Assembly: GCA_964582225.1 (NCBI GenBank)
Contig: CAZORA010000007.1
Span: 23,840-87,839 of the forward strand
DNA length: 64,000 nucleotides
Source of the DNA: Dokdonella_A sp964582225
GTDB lineage: Bacteria; Pseudomonadota; Gammaproteobacteria; Xanthomonadales; Rhodanobacteraceae
Direction: 5' to 3'
Part shown: in pieces, positions 1 through 8,379 of the stretch
Numbering within the stretch: position 1 is the stretch's first letter
How the letters are laid out: every line of letters begins with the position of its first letter
Made by a program: the position numbers and the translations under genes
Notes under the pieces: generated by a model
What the model saw: the letters and a program-made list of their open reading frames with translations, nothing else
Databases searched by the model: none
What the model was told of the DNA's origin: nothing

Positions 1-78
1 GCGCCGGAAGGCGAGCTGACCCTGGCCCGCGCGCGTCAGCAGACGGTCGCAGGCTGGCGCCGCAAGCGCGCGCGCTGA
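1..78 (+). CDS. 3' end of an unidentified protein (partial)
   Basis: Frame 1 is open from the window edge to a TGA at 76-78, giving 25 C-terminal residues that finish in a basic stretch (WRRKRAR). The stop lies 27 bp before the ATG of the following dehydrogenase gene on the same strand, so the two are probably co-transcribed in a polysaccharide precursor operon. Too little is present to name a family. Confidence 0.55.
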   Translation, partial: APEGELTLARARQQTVAGWRRKRAR

Positions 79-105
79 GTGCCGGCGGCCCGACCGGAGG
101 ATCCG

Positions 106-1395
106 ATGCAGGTAGAGCTGCCCGAGCTTGAGCACGCGCGGCTTGCGATCATCGGCCTCGGCTACGTCGGCCTGCCGCTCGCGGTCGGCTTCGGCAGACG
201 CCGCCCGACTCTGGGCTTCGATATCAGCGCCGCACGCATCGCCGAGCTCGAGGCGGGCCACGATCACACTCTGGAAGTGTCGACGGCGGAGCTGGCCGCC
301 GCTCGCGAGCTGCGCTTCTCTGCCGATCCCGCCACGCTGGTTGGCCAGGATGTCTTCATCGTCAGCGTGCCGACGCCGATCGACGACGCCAGGCGGCCCG
401 ACCTCGCTCCGCTCAAGGCCGCTAGCCGCACGGTCGGACGCGCAATGCGCCGCGGTGGCGTGGTGATCTTCGAGTCCACCGTCTACCCCGGCGCTACCGA
501 AGAGGTCTGCGTGCCGATCATCGAGCGCGAATCCGGCCTGCGTTACCGCGTCGATTTCCACGCCGGTTACAGCCCCGAACGCATCAACCCCGGCGACCGC
601 GAGCATCGCCTCGAGACGATCTGCAAAATCACTTCCGGCTCGACTCCCGCGGCGGCCGACTTCGTGGATGCCCTGTATCGCAGCGTGATCAGCGCGGGCA
701 CTCACAAGGCCTCCAGCATTCGCGTGGCCGAGGCGGCCAAGGTGATCGAGAACACCCAGCGCGATCTCAACATCGCTCTGATCAACGAGCTGGCGCTGAT
801 CTTCCATCGCCTTGGCATCGACACCGGCGACGTGCTGGCGGCGGCGGGCACCAAGTGGAACTTCCTGCCGTTTCGACCTGGCCTGGTCGGCGGCCACTGC
901 ATTGGCGTCGACCCGTATTATCTGACCCACAAGGCGCAGCAGGTCGGCTACCACCCGGCGGTGATCCTCGCCGGTCGGCGCATCAACGACGACATGGGCG
1001 CGCACGTCGCGCAGCGGGTGATCAAGCTCCTGACCCGACGCCGCATCCTTGTCGCGGACGCCCGGGTGCTGATTCTCGGCCTCGCGTTCAAGGAGAACTG
1101 CCCCGACCTGCGCAACACCCACGTGATCGACGTGATCCGCGAACTCGAGAGCTACCAGGCGCAGGTCGCGGTGTGCGACCCGTGGGTCGAGCCGGGAGAG
1201 GCGCGGCGCGAATACGGGATCGAACTCGTCGCCCTGCCGCAGCGAGCGGAGTACGACGCCGTCGTGCTCGCCGTCGCGCACCGCGAGTTCGTCGCCCTCG
1301 GCGCCGCTGGCGTGCGCGCGCTGACCCAGCCCGCAGGCGTGGTGTTCGACGTCAAGCAGGCGCTGCCACGCGAGGCGGTCGACGACCGCCTGTGA
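106..1395 (+). CDS. UDP-N-acetylhexosamine 6-dehydrogenase (TviB/WbpO-like nucleotide-sugar dehydrogenase)
   Basis: A 429-residue member of the UDP-glucose/GDP-mannose dehydrogenase superfamily, which oxidises C6 of a nucleotide sugar in two NAD+-dependent steps to give a uronic acid for surface polysaccharide. Visible are the N-terminal Rossmann motif IIGLGYVGLPLA, the VSVPTPID strand, the ESTVYPG segment, the central helix with AEAAKVIENTQRDLNIAL, and the catalytic-cysteine motif GGHCIGVDPYYL. The spacing and wording of these motifs fit the VipA/TviB/WbpO (UDP-GlcNAc or UDP-GalNAc) branch better than Ugd. The frame can open at a GTG at 79, but the ATG at 106 has GGAGG at 96-100 with 5-nt spacing, so I place the start there. 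The epimerase gene starts 15 bp downstream. Substrate is inferred, not shown. Confidence 0.9.
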   Translation: MQVELPELEHARLAIIGLGYVGLPLAVGFGRRRPTLGFDISAARIAELEAGHDHTLEVSTAELAAARELRFSADPATLVGQDVFIVSVPTPIDDARRPDLAPLKAASRTVGRAMRRGGVVIFESTVYPGATEEVCVPIIERESGLRYRVDFHAGYSPERINPGDREHRLETICKITSGSTPAAADFVDALYRSVISAGTHKASSIRVAEAAKVIENTQRDLNIALINELALIFHRLGIDTGDVLAAAGTKWNFLPFRPGLVGGHCIGVDPYYLTHKAQQVGYHPAVILAGRRINDDMGAHVAQRVIKLLTRRRILVADARVLILGLAFKENCPDLRNTHVIDVIRELESYQAQVAVCDPWVEPGEARREYGIELVALPQRAEYDAVVLAVAHREFVALGAAGVRALTQPAGVVFDVKQALPREAVDDRL

Positions 1396-1410
1396 ATCCC
1401 AGGAGTCCGC

Positions 1411-2436
1411 ATGCGCATCCTCATTACCGGCGCCGCCGGGTTCATTGGCTCGGCCCTGAGTGCATACCTGCTCGCCCGCGGCGACGAAGTGCTCGGCTAT
1501 GACAACCTGAACCCCTATTACGACCCGCGGCTCAAGCGCGCGCGGCTGGAGCGGCTGGTTTCGCAGGCAGGCTTCCGCTTTGTCCAGGCCGGCATCGAGG
1601 ATCGCGCTGCGCTCACCGAGAGCTTCAGCAGGTTCCGTCCGCAGCGGGTGGTCAATCTCGCCGCGCAGGCTGGCGTGCGCTACTCGTTGGTCAACCCGCA
1701 CGCCTATGTCGAGAGCAACCTGGTCGGTTTCACCAACGTGCTCGAGGCCTGCCGGCACGGCGAGGTCGAGCACCTGGTCTACGCCTCGTCGAGCTCGGTC
1801 TACGGCGCGAATCGCAAGCTGCCGTTTTCCGTGCAGGATTCGGTCGACCATCCGGTCAGCCTTTACGCGGCAACCAAGAAGGCCAACGAGCTGATGGCGC
1901 ACACCTACAGCCATCTTTACGGCCTGCCGACCACCGGGCTGCGCTTCTTCACGGTCTACGGCCCGTGGGGGCGACCGGACATGGCGCTATTCCTGTTCAC
2001 GCGCAAGATCCTCGCCGGCGAGCCGATCGAGGTCTTCAATCACGGCCGCCACAGCCGCGACTTCACCTACATCGACGATATCGTCGAGGGCGTAGTGCGC
2101 ACACTCGACCGGGTGGCAGCGCCGAACGCGGACTTCGACCCCATCAAACCCGATCCGGCCACTTCGAGCGCGCCGTACCGGGTCTACAACATCGGCAGCC
2201 ATCGACCGGTGGAGCTCTCGCGCTATATCGAGCTCATTGAGGATTGCCTCGGCCGGCGCGCCGAGAAAAAGCTGCTGCCGATGCAACCCGGCGACGTGCC
2301 CGACACCTACGCCGACGTCGAGGAGCTGATCCGCGACACTGGCTACGCACCGAGCACGCCGGTCGAGCTGGGCGTGCGCCGCTTCATCGATTGGTATCTC
2401 GAGTTCTACGCCGCGCCGCGGAGCAGCTCGGATTGA
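1411..2436 (+). CDS. NAD-dependent epimerase, UDP-glucuronate 4-epimerase type
   Basis: A 341-residue extended short-chain dehydrogenase. The NAD-binding motif GAAGFIG lies at residues 7-13, the ASSSSVYG segment carries the catalytic Ser, and SLYAATKKANE holds the Tyr-x3-Lys pair. NLAAQAGVRYS, RFFTVYGPWGRPDMA and HSRDFTYIDDIVEG are typical of bacterial UDP-GlcA 4-epimerases (GAE/LpsL type). AGGAG precedes the ATG. It sits 15 bp after the dehydrogenase, so the pair most likely makes and then epimerises a UDP-uronic acid (C4 inversion) for capsule or O-antigen. Whether the in vivo substrate is UDP-GlcA or an N-acetylated uronate cannot be told from the sequence. Confidence 0.88.
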   Translation: MRILITGAAGFIGSALSAYLLARGDEVLGYDNLNPYYDPRLKRARLERLVSQAGFRFVQAGIEDRAALTESFSRFRPQRVVNLAAQAGVRYSLVNPHAYVESNLVGFTNVLEACRHGEVEHLVYASSSSVYGANRKLPFSVQDSVDHPVSLYAATKKANELMAHTYSHLYGLPTTGLRFFTVYGPWGRPDMALFLFTRKILAGEPIEVFNHGRHSRDFTYIDDIVEGVVRTLDRVAAPNADFDPIKPDPATSSAPYRVYNIGSHRPVELSRYIELIEDCLGRRAEKKLLPMQPGDVPDTYADVEELIRDTGYAPSTPVELGVRRFIDWYLEFYAAPRSSSD

Positions 2437-2485
2437 CGTGCTTCGCCCGAAGGCGTCACGAAGAAGCTGCACGAGCGGCGGGGTG

Positions 2486-2513
2486 AAAAAGGGCCGGCCC
2501 GCGGCCCCGGCCT
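2486..2513 (-). terminator. Rho-independent terminator after the cysteine synthase family gene
   Basis: Read on the minus strand, a G+C-rich hairpin with arms GGCCGG and CCGGCC (2507-2512 and 2492-2497) is followed directly by CTTTTTC (T run at 2486-2490). It lies 63 bp past the stop of the minus-strand PLP enzyme gene, in the gap between convergent genes. Confidence 0.6.
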
Positions 2514-2575
2514 GAAGTCAGACCCAGGCACCACGGGCCGGCTCTCCGGGGAAGCGGAACCGGCTCGGCAGATCG

Positions 2576-3619
2576 TCAAGCTGCCTGTCGGGCAGCGGGC
2601 GTCGAGGGGAAGGCGCGGTCCAGCCAGTCGGCCACCGGCAGGCCGCGCTCGCGCAGGAACGCCGGGTTGTAGAGTTTGCGCGCGTAGCGCGCGCCACCAT
2701 CGCAAAGCAGGGTAACGATCACGTGACCCGGACCGAGCTCCCGCGCCAGACGAATCGCACCAGCCACGTTGACACCCGAGGATCCGCCAAGGCACAGCCC
2801 TTCCTCGGCCGCCAGTCCATGCAGCAACGGCAGCGACTCGGCGTCGGGGATGCTCCACGCGGTATCGATCCGCGCATCCGCGAAATTGGCGGTGACCCGG
2901 CTCGAGCCGATGCCTTCCGTGATGGAATTGCCTTCGGCGACGAGCTCTCCGTGCAGAACCTGATTGGCCAGCGCCGAGCCGGCCGGATCGGCGAGGGCAA
3001 CGCGCACATCCGGTCGATGCGCTTTGAGCCCTTCGGCAACTCCGGCGAGGGTGCCGCCAGTACCGGCCGAGCAGACGAATCCGTCGATCTTGCCGGCGGT
3101 TTGCTGCCAGATTTCCTGAGCGGTGGTAGCGACGTGGAAATCGCGGTTGGCGGTGTTGTCGAACTGGTTGGCGAACCAGGCACCGTTCGGTTCGCTGGCT
3201 GCGCGGTCCTCGGCCAGCGCGCGGGCGACATGCACATAGTGATGTGGGTCGCGGAACGGCACTGCCGGGACGAGACGCACTTCGGCGCCGGTGAGACGCA
3301 GCGCGTCGATCTTCTCCGGGCTTTGCGTCTGTGGCATCACGATGACCGTCCGGTAGCCGCGGCTCGCACCGACCAACGCGAGACCGATGCCGGTGTTACC
3401 GGCGGTACCCTCGACCAGCAGCCCGCCCGGGCGCACCTGCCCGCGACGTTCAGCATCGTTCAGCATGCCGAGCGCGGTGCGATCCTTGATCGAGCCGCCG
3501 GGATTCAGAAACTCGGCCTTGCCAAGGATTTCGCAGCCCGTGAGCTCGGAGGCGCGCCGCAGCCGCAGGAGCGGCGTGTGACCCACGGCGGCGGAAAAGT
3601 CCTGGAGTACGTCGACCAC
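2576..3619 (-). CDS. PLP-dependent cysteine synthase family enzyme
   Basis: A fold-type II PLP enzyme related to O-acetylserine sulfhydrylase (CysK/CysM) and cystathionine beta-synthase. GHTPLLRL starts the domain, the Schiff-base lysine is in NPGGSIKDRTA, the substrate loop is EGTAGNTGIGLA, the phosphate-binding loop is SAGTGGTLAG, and GGSSGVNVAGA is near the C terminus. It would make cysteine from an activated serine and sulfide. At 347 residues it is longer than CysK (about 310-325), with a C-terminal extension ending in LDRAFPSTPAARQAA. The frame opens with GTG at 3640, but the GTG at 3619 has AGAGG eight nt upstream and is preferred. It stands alone, transcribed away from gltA's end. CysK versus CBS-like specificity is not resolved. 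Confidence 0.85.
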   Translation of the reverse strand: MVDVLQDFSAAVGHTPLLRLRRASELTGCEILGKAEFLNPGGSIKDRTALGMLNDAERRGQVRPGGLLVEGTAGNTGIGLALVGASRGYRTVIVMPQTQSPEKIDALRLTGAEVRLVPAVPFRDPHHYVHVARALAEDRAASEPNGAWFANQFDNTANRDFHVATTAQEIWQQTAGKIDGFVCSAGTGGTLAGVAEGLKAHRPDVRVALADPAGSALANQVLHGELVAEGNSITEGIGSSRVTANFADARIDTAWSIPDAESLPLLHGLAAEEGLCLGGSSGVNVAGAIRLARELGPGHVIVTLLCDGGARYARKLYNPAFLRERGLPVADWLDRAFPSTPAARQAA

Positions 3620-3780
3620 GGTAGATACCTCTCGAATCACCGCTCAAGCGCGCAACGCATCGGCTTGCCGGGGCTGCGCGTCGGCCCTTCAGATTTCAAA
3701 AGGAACGACCGTCAGCTTGCAGCTCGCGCCCAAGCCAGTGAAATGAGATTCGGGTCTCGCTCGATAAGCGCAAGGCATAT

Positions 3781-3809
3781 GCGGCGACGTCGTTCAGGCT
3801 CGACGCCGC
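3781..3809 (-). terminator. stem-loop downstream of gltA
   Basis: An imperfect inverted repeat (GCGG...CGTCG pairing with CGACG...CCGC) lies just beyond the citrate synthase stop. There is no T run on the minus strand, so it may be a 3'-end stabilising stem or a Rho-dependent site rather than an intrinsic terminator. Confidence 0.3.
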
Positions 3810-3821
3810 AACGCTGGCGCC

Positions 3822-5114
3822 TCAGCGCCTGGAGATTTCGACGTAGTCGCGCCGCGTCGAGCCGATATAGACCTGTCGCGGGCGGCCGATGCGGGTTTCC
3901 GGGTCGACGTGCTGCTCCAGCCAGTGCGCGACCCAGCCGGCAGTGCGGGCGATCGCAAACATGACGGTGAACATGTCGGTCGGGATCTTGAGCGCCTTGT
4001 AGATGATGCCGGAATAGAAGTCGACATTCGGATAAAGCTTGCGCTCGATGAAGTAATCGTCCTTGAGCGCCGCCTGCTCGAGCTCCATCGCCACATCGAG
4101 CAGTGGATCGTCGACGTGCAGGTCTTCGAGCACCTTGTGGCACATGTCGCGGATGATCTTGGCGCGCGGATCGAAGTTCTTGTAAACACGGTGGCCGAAG
4201 CCCATCAAGCGGAAACCGGACTCCCGGTCCTTGGCGCGCGTGACCGCCTTGCCGACGTTCTTCACGTCGCCGATCTCGCCGAGCATCTTCAGCACGGCCT
4301 CGTTGGCGCCGCCATGCGCCGGACCCCACAGCGCGGCAATGCCCGCGGCGACACAGGCGTAAGGGTTGGCGCCGGTCGAGCCAACCAGGCGCACGGTCGA
4401 GGTCGACGCGTTCTGCTCGTGGTCGGCGTGCAGGATGAACAACAGGTCGAGTGCGCTGGCGACCACCGGATTCAGCTCGAGCGGCTCGCTCGGCACCTCG
4501 AACATCATGTGCAGAAAACGCGAGACGTATTCGAGATTGTTGCGCGGATAGCGGATCGGCCAGTCGATCGAGTAGCGATAGGCGGCCGCGGCGATGGTCG
4601 GCATCTTGGCGATCAGGCGAATCGCCGCCAGATGGCGCTGCTCCGGATCGCCGAGGTCGAGCGTGTCGTGATAGAACGCCGACAGCGAGGCGATCGAGCC
4701 GCACAGCATCGCCATCGGGTGCGCGTCGTGATGAAAGCCGCCAAGAAACTTCTTCAGCGACTCGTGCATCATCGTGTGATGCGTGATCTGGTGCTCAAAG
4801 GCGGTGAACTGGGCGGGCGTGGGCAGCTCGCCGTTGATGAGCAGGTAGGCGACTTCAAGAAAGCTCGACTGCTTGGCCAGCTGCTCGATCGGGTAGCCGC
4901 GATACAGCAGGATGCCCTTCTCGCCGTCGATGAAGGTGATCGCGCTGCGCGTCACCGCAGTCGCGGCGAAGCCCGGATCGAAGGTGAAGTAACCCGCGTC
5001 CCGATGCAGGTGCGCGATGTCGATCGCCGGGTCGCCGAGCGTACCGGCAACGACCGGAAGCTCGGCGCGGTGGTCGGAAGTCGAGTTGGAAAGATGGACG
5101 ATATCGTTGGACAC
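3822..5114 (-). CDS. gltA: citrate synthase
   Basis: A 430-residue type II (hexameric, Gram-negative style) citrate synthase, which condenses acetyl-CoA with oxaloacetate at the entry of the TCA cycle. Catalytic residues are visible in LHADHEQNAST (first His), MGFGHRVYKNFDPRA (second His) and LYPNVDFYSG (Asp). GIAALWGPAHGGANEAV is the conserved substrate-binding region. The start is GTG with GAGGAG ahead of it. The gene is monocistronic, with a 252-bp upstream gap before rpmE2. An AT-rich AATAAT (minus strand, 5204-5209) preceded by TGTGC could be an extended -10 about 90 bp upstream of the start. Confidence 0.97.
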   Translation of the reverse strand: MSNDIVHLSNSTSDHRAELPVVAGTLGDPAIDIAHLHRDAGYFTFDPGFAATAVTRSAITFIDGEKGILLYRGYPIEQLAKQSSFLEVAYLLINGELPTPAQFTAFEHQITHHTMMHESLKKFLGGFHHDAHPMAMLCGSIASLSAFYHDTLDLGDPEQRHLAAIRLIAKMPTIAAAAYRYSIDWPIRYPRNNLEYVSRFLHMMFEVPSEPLELNPVVASALDLLFILHADHEQNASTSTVRLVGSTGANPYACVAAGIAALWGPAHGGANEAVLKMLGEIGDVKNVGKAVTRAKDRESGFRLMGFGHRVYKNFDPRAKIIRDMCHKVLEDLHVDDPLLDVAMELEQAALKDDYFIERKLYPNVDFYSGIIYKALKIPTDMFTVMFAIARTAGWVAHWLEQHVDPETRIGRPRQVYIGSTRRDYVEISRR

Positions 5115-5366
5115 GGAGTGCTCCTCGCTGCGGGTCGCGGCGGTATCACGACCGCGCGAAAGACGCCGTCGCGTACGCGCCAGACAGCGACCGCGAAGCG
5201 CTGATTATTGCACAGCAGCATCCCGGCCTGGCGGCGCCAAGCTGAACTCTCGCGATCTGGAAGCGCACACGCCGCCGCAGCGCACTGCCGCAGCGGTATT
5301 CAGCAAACTCAGGAACCGGAACGCAGTGCAATCGGTCGCTGCGCCGCAGCAATCCGTCGCGCCGCC

Positions 5367-5609
5367 TTACTTGACGTAGCGGCGGCGGAATTTCTCGACG
5401 CGGCCCGCGGTATCGAGGATCTTCTGCTTGCCGGTAAAAAACGGGTGCGAGTGGCTGGAGATTTCCACCTTAACCAGCGGATACTCCTCGCCGTCTGTCC
5501 ACTGGATCGTCTCCTTGCTGGAGATGGTCGAGCGGGTCAGGAAGGCGAAGTCGCTGGACAGGTCCTGAAACACCACCGGCCGATACTCGGGATGGATGTC
5601 GGCTTTCAT
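5367..5609 (-). CDS. rpmE2: 50S ribosomal protein L31 type B
   Basis: An 80-residue L31 that begins MKADIHPEYRPVVFQD and ends KFRRRYVK. It has no cysteine, so it is the zinc-independent type B form, which in many bacteria replaces zinc-ribbon L31 when zinc is scarce. The frame is open further upstream, but the ATG at 5609 has GGAG in front and begins the conserved domain. A weak promoter TTGTGC-N16-TAGAAT can be read upstream at about 5648-5675 on the minus strand. No Zur-like site was recognised. The gene lies between recG and gltA without operon partners. Confidence 0.93.
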   Translation of the reverse strand: MKADIHPEYRPVVFQDLSSDFAFLTRSTISSKETIQWTDGEEYPLVKVEISSHSHPFFTGKQKILDTAGRVEKFRRRYVK

Positions 5610-5690
5610 GAGGGCTCCGCAGATACCGCGAATGAAGTGAGCCGCGTATTCTACTGCGCGCGCTTGCCTGCGCACAACTCGACTTCAGGC

Positions 5691-7793
5691 TCAGGCGCCG
5701 GCGTAGCGCGCGGCACCGCCGAACCAGCGGTCCACCAGACGATCCACCCGCTCGAGGTGATCGCGCAGCAGGATCGCGCCGACCCGCTGCACCTCGGGCA
5801 GCAGATTCGCATCGCGCACCAGGTCCGCCACGCGCAGCGCGAGCTGGCCGGCCTGTCGAGTACCGAGCAGCTCGCCCGGGCCGCGCAGCTCGAGATCTTT
5901 CTCGGCGATGCGGAAGCCGTCGGCAGTATCGCGCAGCAATTCGAGACGGGCCCGCGCAAGGCGCGAGAGCGGCGGTTGGTAAAGCAGCACACAGCTCGAC
6001 TCGGCGCGGCCGCGCCCGACCCGACCGCGCAGCTGGTGCAGCTGGGCAAGCCCCAGGCGCTCGGCGTTCTCGATCACCATCAAACTCGCGTTGGGCACGT
6101 CGACGCCGACTTCGATCACCGTGGTGGCGACCAGCAGGCGGGTTTCGCCGACCTTGAAGGCGTCCATCGCGACCTGCTTGTCGCGCGCCTTGAGTCGTCC
6201 GTGCACCAGCCCGATCCTGCACTCCGGCAGGGCCGCGGAAAGCTCGGCGAAGGCGCTTTCCGCGGCCTGCGCTTCGAGCTGCTCGGACTCCTCGATCAGG
6301 GTGCAGACCCAGTAGGCCTGGCGGCCCCCGGCGCAGGCGACGCGGATGCGCTCGATCACCTCGGCACGGCGAGCGGCGGATACCGCCACCGTGCGCACCG
6401 GCCTGCGCCCCGGCGGCAGCTGGTCGATGATCGAGACGTCGAGATCGGCGTAGGCAGTCATCGCCAGCGTGCGCGGAATCGGCGTCGCGGTGAGCACCAG
6501 CTGATGCGGAACCACGGGTCCGTGCTTGCGCCGATCGCTCAGGCTGAGGCGCTGGTGCACGCCGAAGCGATGCTGCTCGTCGATGACGGCGAGGCCGAGC
6601 CGCGGGAAATGCACGCCTTCCTGCATCAGCGCATGGGTGCCGATGGTCACCGGCGCGCCGGCGGCGATCGCCGCGAGGGCGCGCTCGCGGGTGCGCCCGA
6701 CCACCTTGCCAGCAAGCCATACCGGCTCGATCCCGAGCGGTTCGAACCAGGCGCGCAAGAGGCTGTGGTGCTGCTCGGCGAGAAGCTCCGTGGGGGCAGC
6801 GAACGCCGCTTGCCGGTCGGCCTCGACGGCCGCCAGGATCGCCAGCGCGGCAACCACGGTCTTGCCCGAACCAACATCGCCCTGCACGAGGCGCAACATC
6901 GGTCGCGCGCGGCGCAGATCGGTGAGGATCTCACGGTTCACGCGCTGCTGCGCGGCAGTCAGCGTGAACGATAGCTGCTCGAGGAGAGCATCGCGCAGGC
7001 GACCGTCGCCGCGCAGCGCCGGCGCACGGCGATTCTGCACCGCAAGCCGCATGCGGCGCAGGCTCAGGTGGTGGCTCAGAAGCTCCTCGAAAGCGAGCCG
7101 CCGCTGCGCCGGATGGCGACCGCTCGCCAGCGCGGCGAGATCGGCATCCGGCGGCGGGTGATGGGCGATCAGCAGGGCCTCGCGCAGCGCCATGAGTCGC
7201 AGCGGCTGGCGCAGCTCGGCCGGAATCAGCTCCAGCTCGTCTCCCGGAGGCAGCTGGCGCAAGGCCTCAGCGACCAGCGCGGAAAGGCGTCGCTGACCGA
7301 GGCCGGTGCCGCTCGGGTAAATTGGCGTCAGCCGCTCCTCCAGCGGCGGATCGCCGCCGGCAGCGATCCGCTGAACCTGCGGATGGATGAATTCCGGCCC
7401 TTGCGGACCGAAGCGTACTTCGCCGAAGCAGCGCAGGCGCAGGCCGGTCGCAAACTGGGCGAGCTGGCCGTGCCTGAAATGGAAAAAGCGCAGGCCGAGA
7501 CGCGCGCCCGCCGCATCGCACAGGGCGACCCGCAGCTGCGGGCGGCCAGCGAAGCTGCAGCTCGCGCCTTGCACCACCCCCTCGACCAGCGCCGGGGTCC
7601 CGGCGCGCAGGTCGGCGACCGGCGTCAGGCGGGTGCGGTCCTCGTAGCGCAGCGGCAGGTGGAACCACAGATCCTGAACTCGCTGCAGGCCGAGCCGAGC
7701 CAGCGCGGCGGCCAGCGCCGGGCCGACTCCCGCCAGCGAGGTGACCGGGGCGAGCCCAGCGGCAAGTGCCGCCGGAGGAGCAGCCGACGCCAC
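5691..7793 (-). CDS. recG: ATP-dependent DNA helicase RecG
   Basis: A 700-residue superfamily 2 helicase that remodels stalled replication forks and branches Holliday junctions. The N-terminal OB/wedge domain covers roughly residues 15-240. Walker A GDVGSGKT is at 305-312, Walker B DEQH at 405-408 and TATPIPRTLA at about 436-445. The C-terminal helicase lobe has RLKARDKQ, ATTVIEVGVDVPNA and the arginine-rich QLRGRVGRG motif. The start is a GTG without a clear ribosome-binding site. RidA and SpoT genes lie upstream on the same strand, matching the common gammaproteobacterial order rpoZ-spoT-(ridA)-recG. Confidence 0.97.
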   Translation of the reverse strand: MASAAPPAALAAGLAPVTSLAGVGPALAAALARLGLQRVQDLWFHLPLRYEDRTRLTPVADLRAGTPALVEGVVQGASCSFAGRPQLRVALCDAAGARLGLRFFHFRHGQLAQFATGLRLRCFGEVRFGPQGPEFIHPQVQRIAAGGDPPLEERLTPIYPSGTGLGQRRLSALVAEALRQLPPGDELELIPAELRQPLRLMALREALLIAHHPPPDADLAALASGRHPAQRRLAFEELLSHHLSLRRMRLAVQNRRAPALRGDGRLRDALLEQLSFTLTAAQQRVNREILTDLRRARPMLRLVQGDVGSGKTVVAALAILAAVEADRQAAFAAPTELLAEQHHSLLRAWFEPLGIEPVWLAGKVVGRTRERALAAIAAGAPVTIGTHALMQEGVHFPRLGLAVIDEQHRFGVHQRLSLSDRRKHGPVVPHQLVLTATPIPRTLAMTAYADLDVSIIDQLPPGRRPVRTVAVSAARRAEVIERIRVACAGGRQAYWVCTLIEESEQLEAQAAESAFAELSAALPECRIGLVHGRLKARDKQVAMDAFKVGETRLLVATTVIEVGVDVPNASLMVIENAERLGLAQLHQLRGRVGRGRAESSCVLLYQPPLSRLARARLELLRDTADGFRIAEKDLELRGPGELLGTRQAGQLALRVADLVRDANLLPEVQRVGAILLRDHLERVDRLVDRWFGGAARYAGA

Positions 7794-7911
7794 CTCAGCC
7801 GCCCCGGCCGCGATCTCCGCGCGGCGGGAGCGGGACGAGCGGGTCCGACGAGGAGCTCGGCGTCCGACCCGTCAGAGCCATCGCATCTGCGCTGGCGCCG
7901 GTTTCACCCAT

Positions 7912-8298
7912 TCAGGCGTCGAGAACCGCCACCAGGTCGATTTCCACCTGTGCGCCGAGCGGCAGCGCGGCGACGCCGATCGTCGAGCGCGCCGGAAACG
8001 GCTCGCTGAAATACTGCTTCATCACCTCGTTGACGGCGGCGAAGTTGCCCAGGTCGGTCAGATAGATTCCCACCCGCACGACGTGCTCGAAGCGGGCACC
8101 CCCCGCCGCCAGCACCGCGCGCAGATTGTCGAAGACCTGCCGTGCCTGCGCCCCGACGTCGCCCGGCACCAGCTTGCCGACGCTCGGATCGAGCGGCGTC
8201 TGGCCGGACAGATACAGGGTGTTGCCGACGCGAACGGCCTGCGAGTATGGGCCGATGGCCTTCGGCGCCTGATCGGAATGAACAATGCTGCGGCTCAT
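7912..8298 (-). CDS. ridA: RidA family reactive imine/enamine deaminase
   Basis: A 128-residue YjgF/YER057c/UK114 protein, which hydrolyses reactive 2-aminoacrylate-type enamines released by PLP enzymes. Typical segments are AIGPYSQAVRVGNTLYLSGQ near the N terminus, the arginine-bearing VVRVGIYLTDLGNF, and PARSTIGVAALPLGAQVEIDLVAVL at the end, including the conserved Arg that holds the substrate carboxylate. The ATG at 8298 is chosen over an upstream in-frame start because the conserved domain begins there (MSRSIVHSDQAPKAIGPYSQ). The gene lies between spoT (82 bp) and recG (118 bp) on the same strand, a placement seen in other Xanthomonadales-like genomes. Confidence 0.93.
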   Translation of the reverse strand: MSRSIVHSDQAPKAIGPYSQAVRVGNTLYLSGQTPLDPSVGKLVPGDVGAQARQVFDNLRAVLAAGGARFEHVVRVGIYLTDLGNFAAVNEVMKQYFSEPFPARSTIGVAALPLGAQVEIDLVAVLDA

Positions 8299-8379
8299 GG
8301 AAGCTCCGGCGAGTGGGAAAACTGCCCGAACTCTCGACTTGGCGACGCGAAAAGTCAACGCTGCGAGCGCCGCGGGGCT

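Noticed and set aside
79..105. GTG start of the dehydrogenase at 79
   Set aside because: The ATG at 106 has a perfectly spaced GGAGG; the GTG directly follows the upstream stop with no ribosome-binding site.
5208..6974. 588-codon plus-strand frame opposite rpmE2 and recG
   Set aside because: It is antisense to strongly recognised L31 and RecG and has no recognisable domain.
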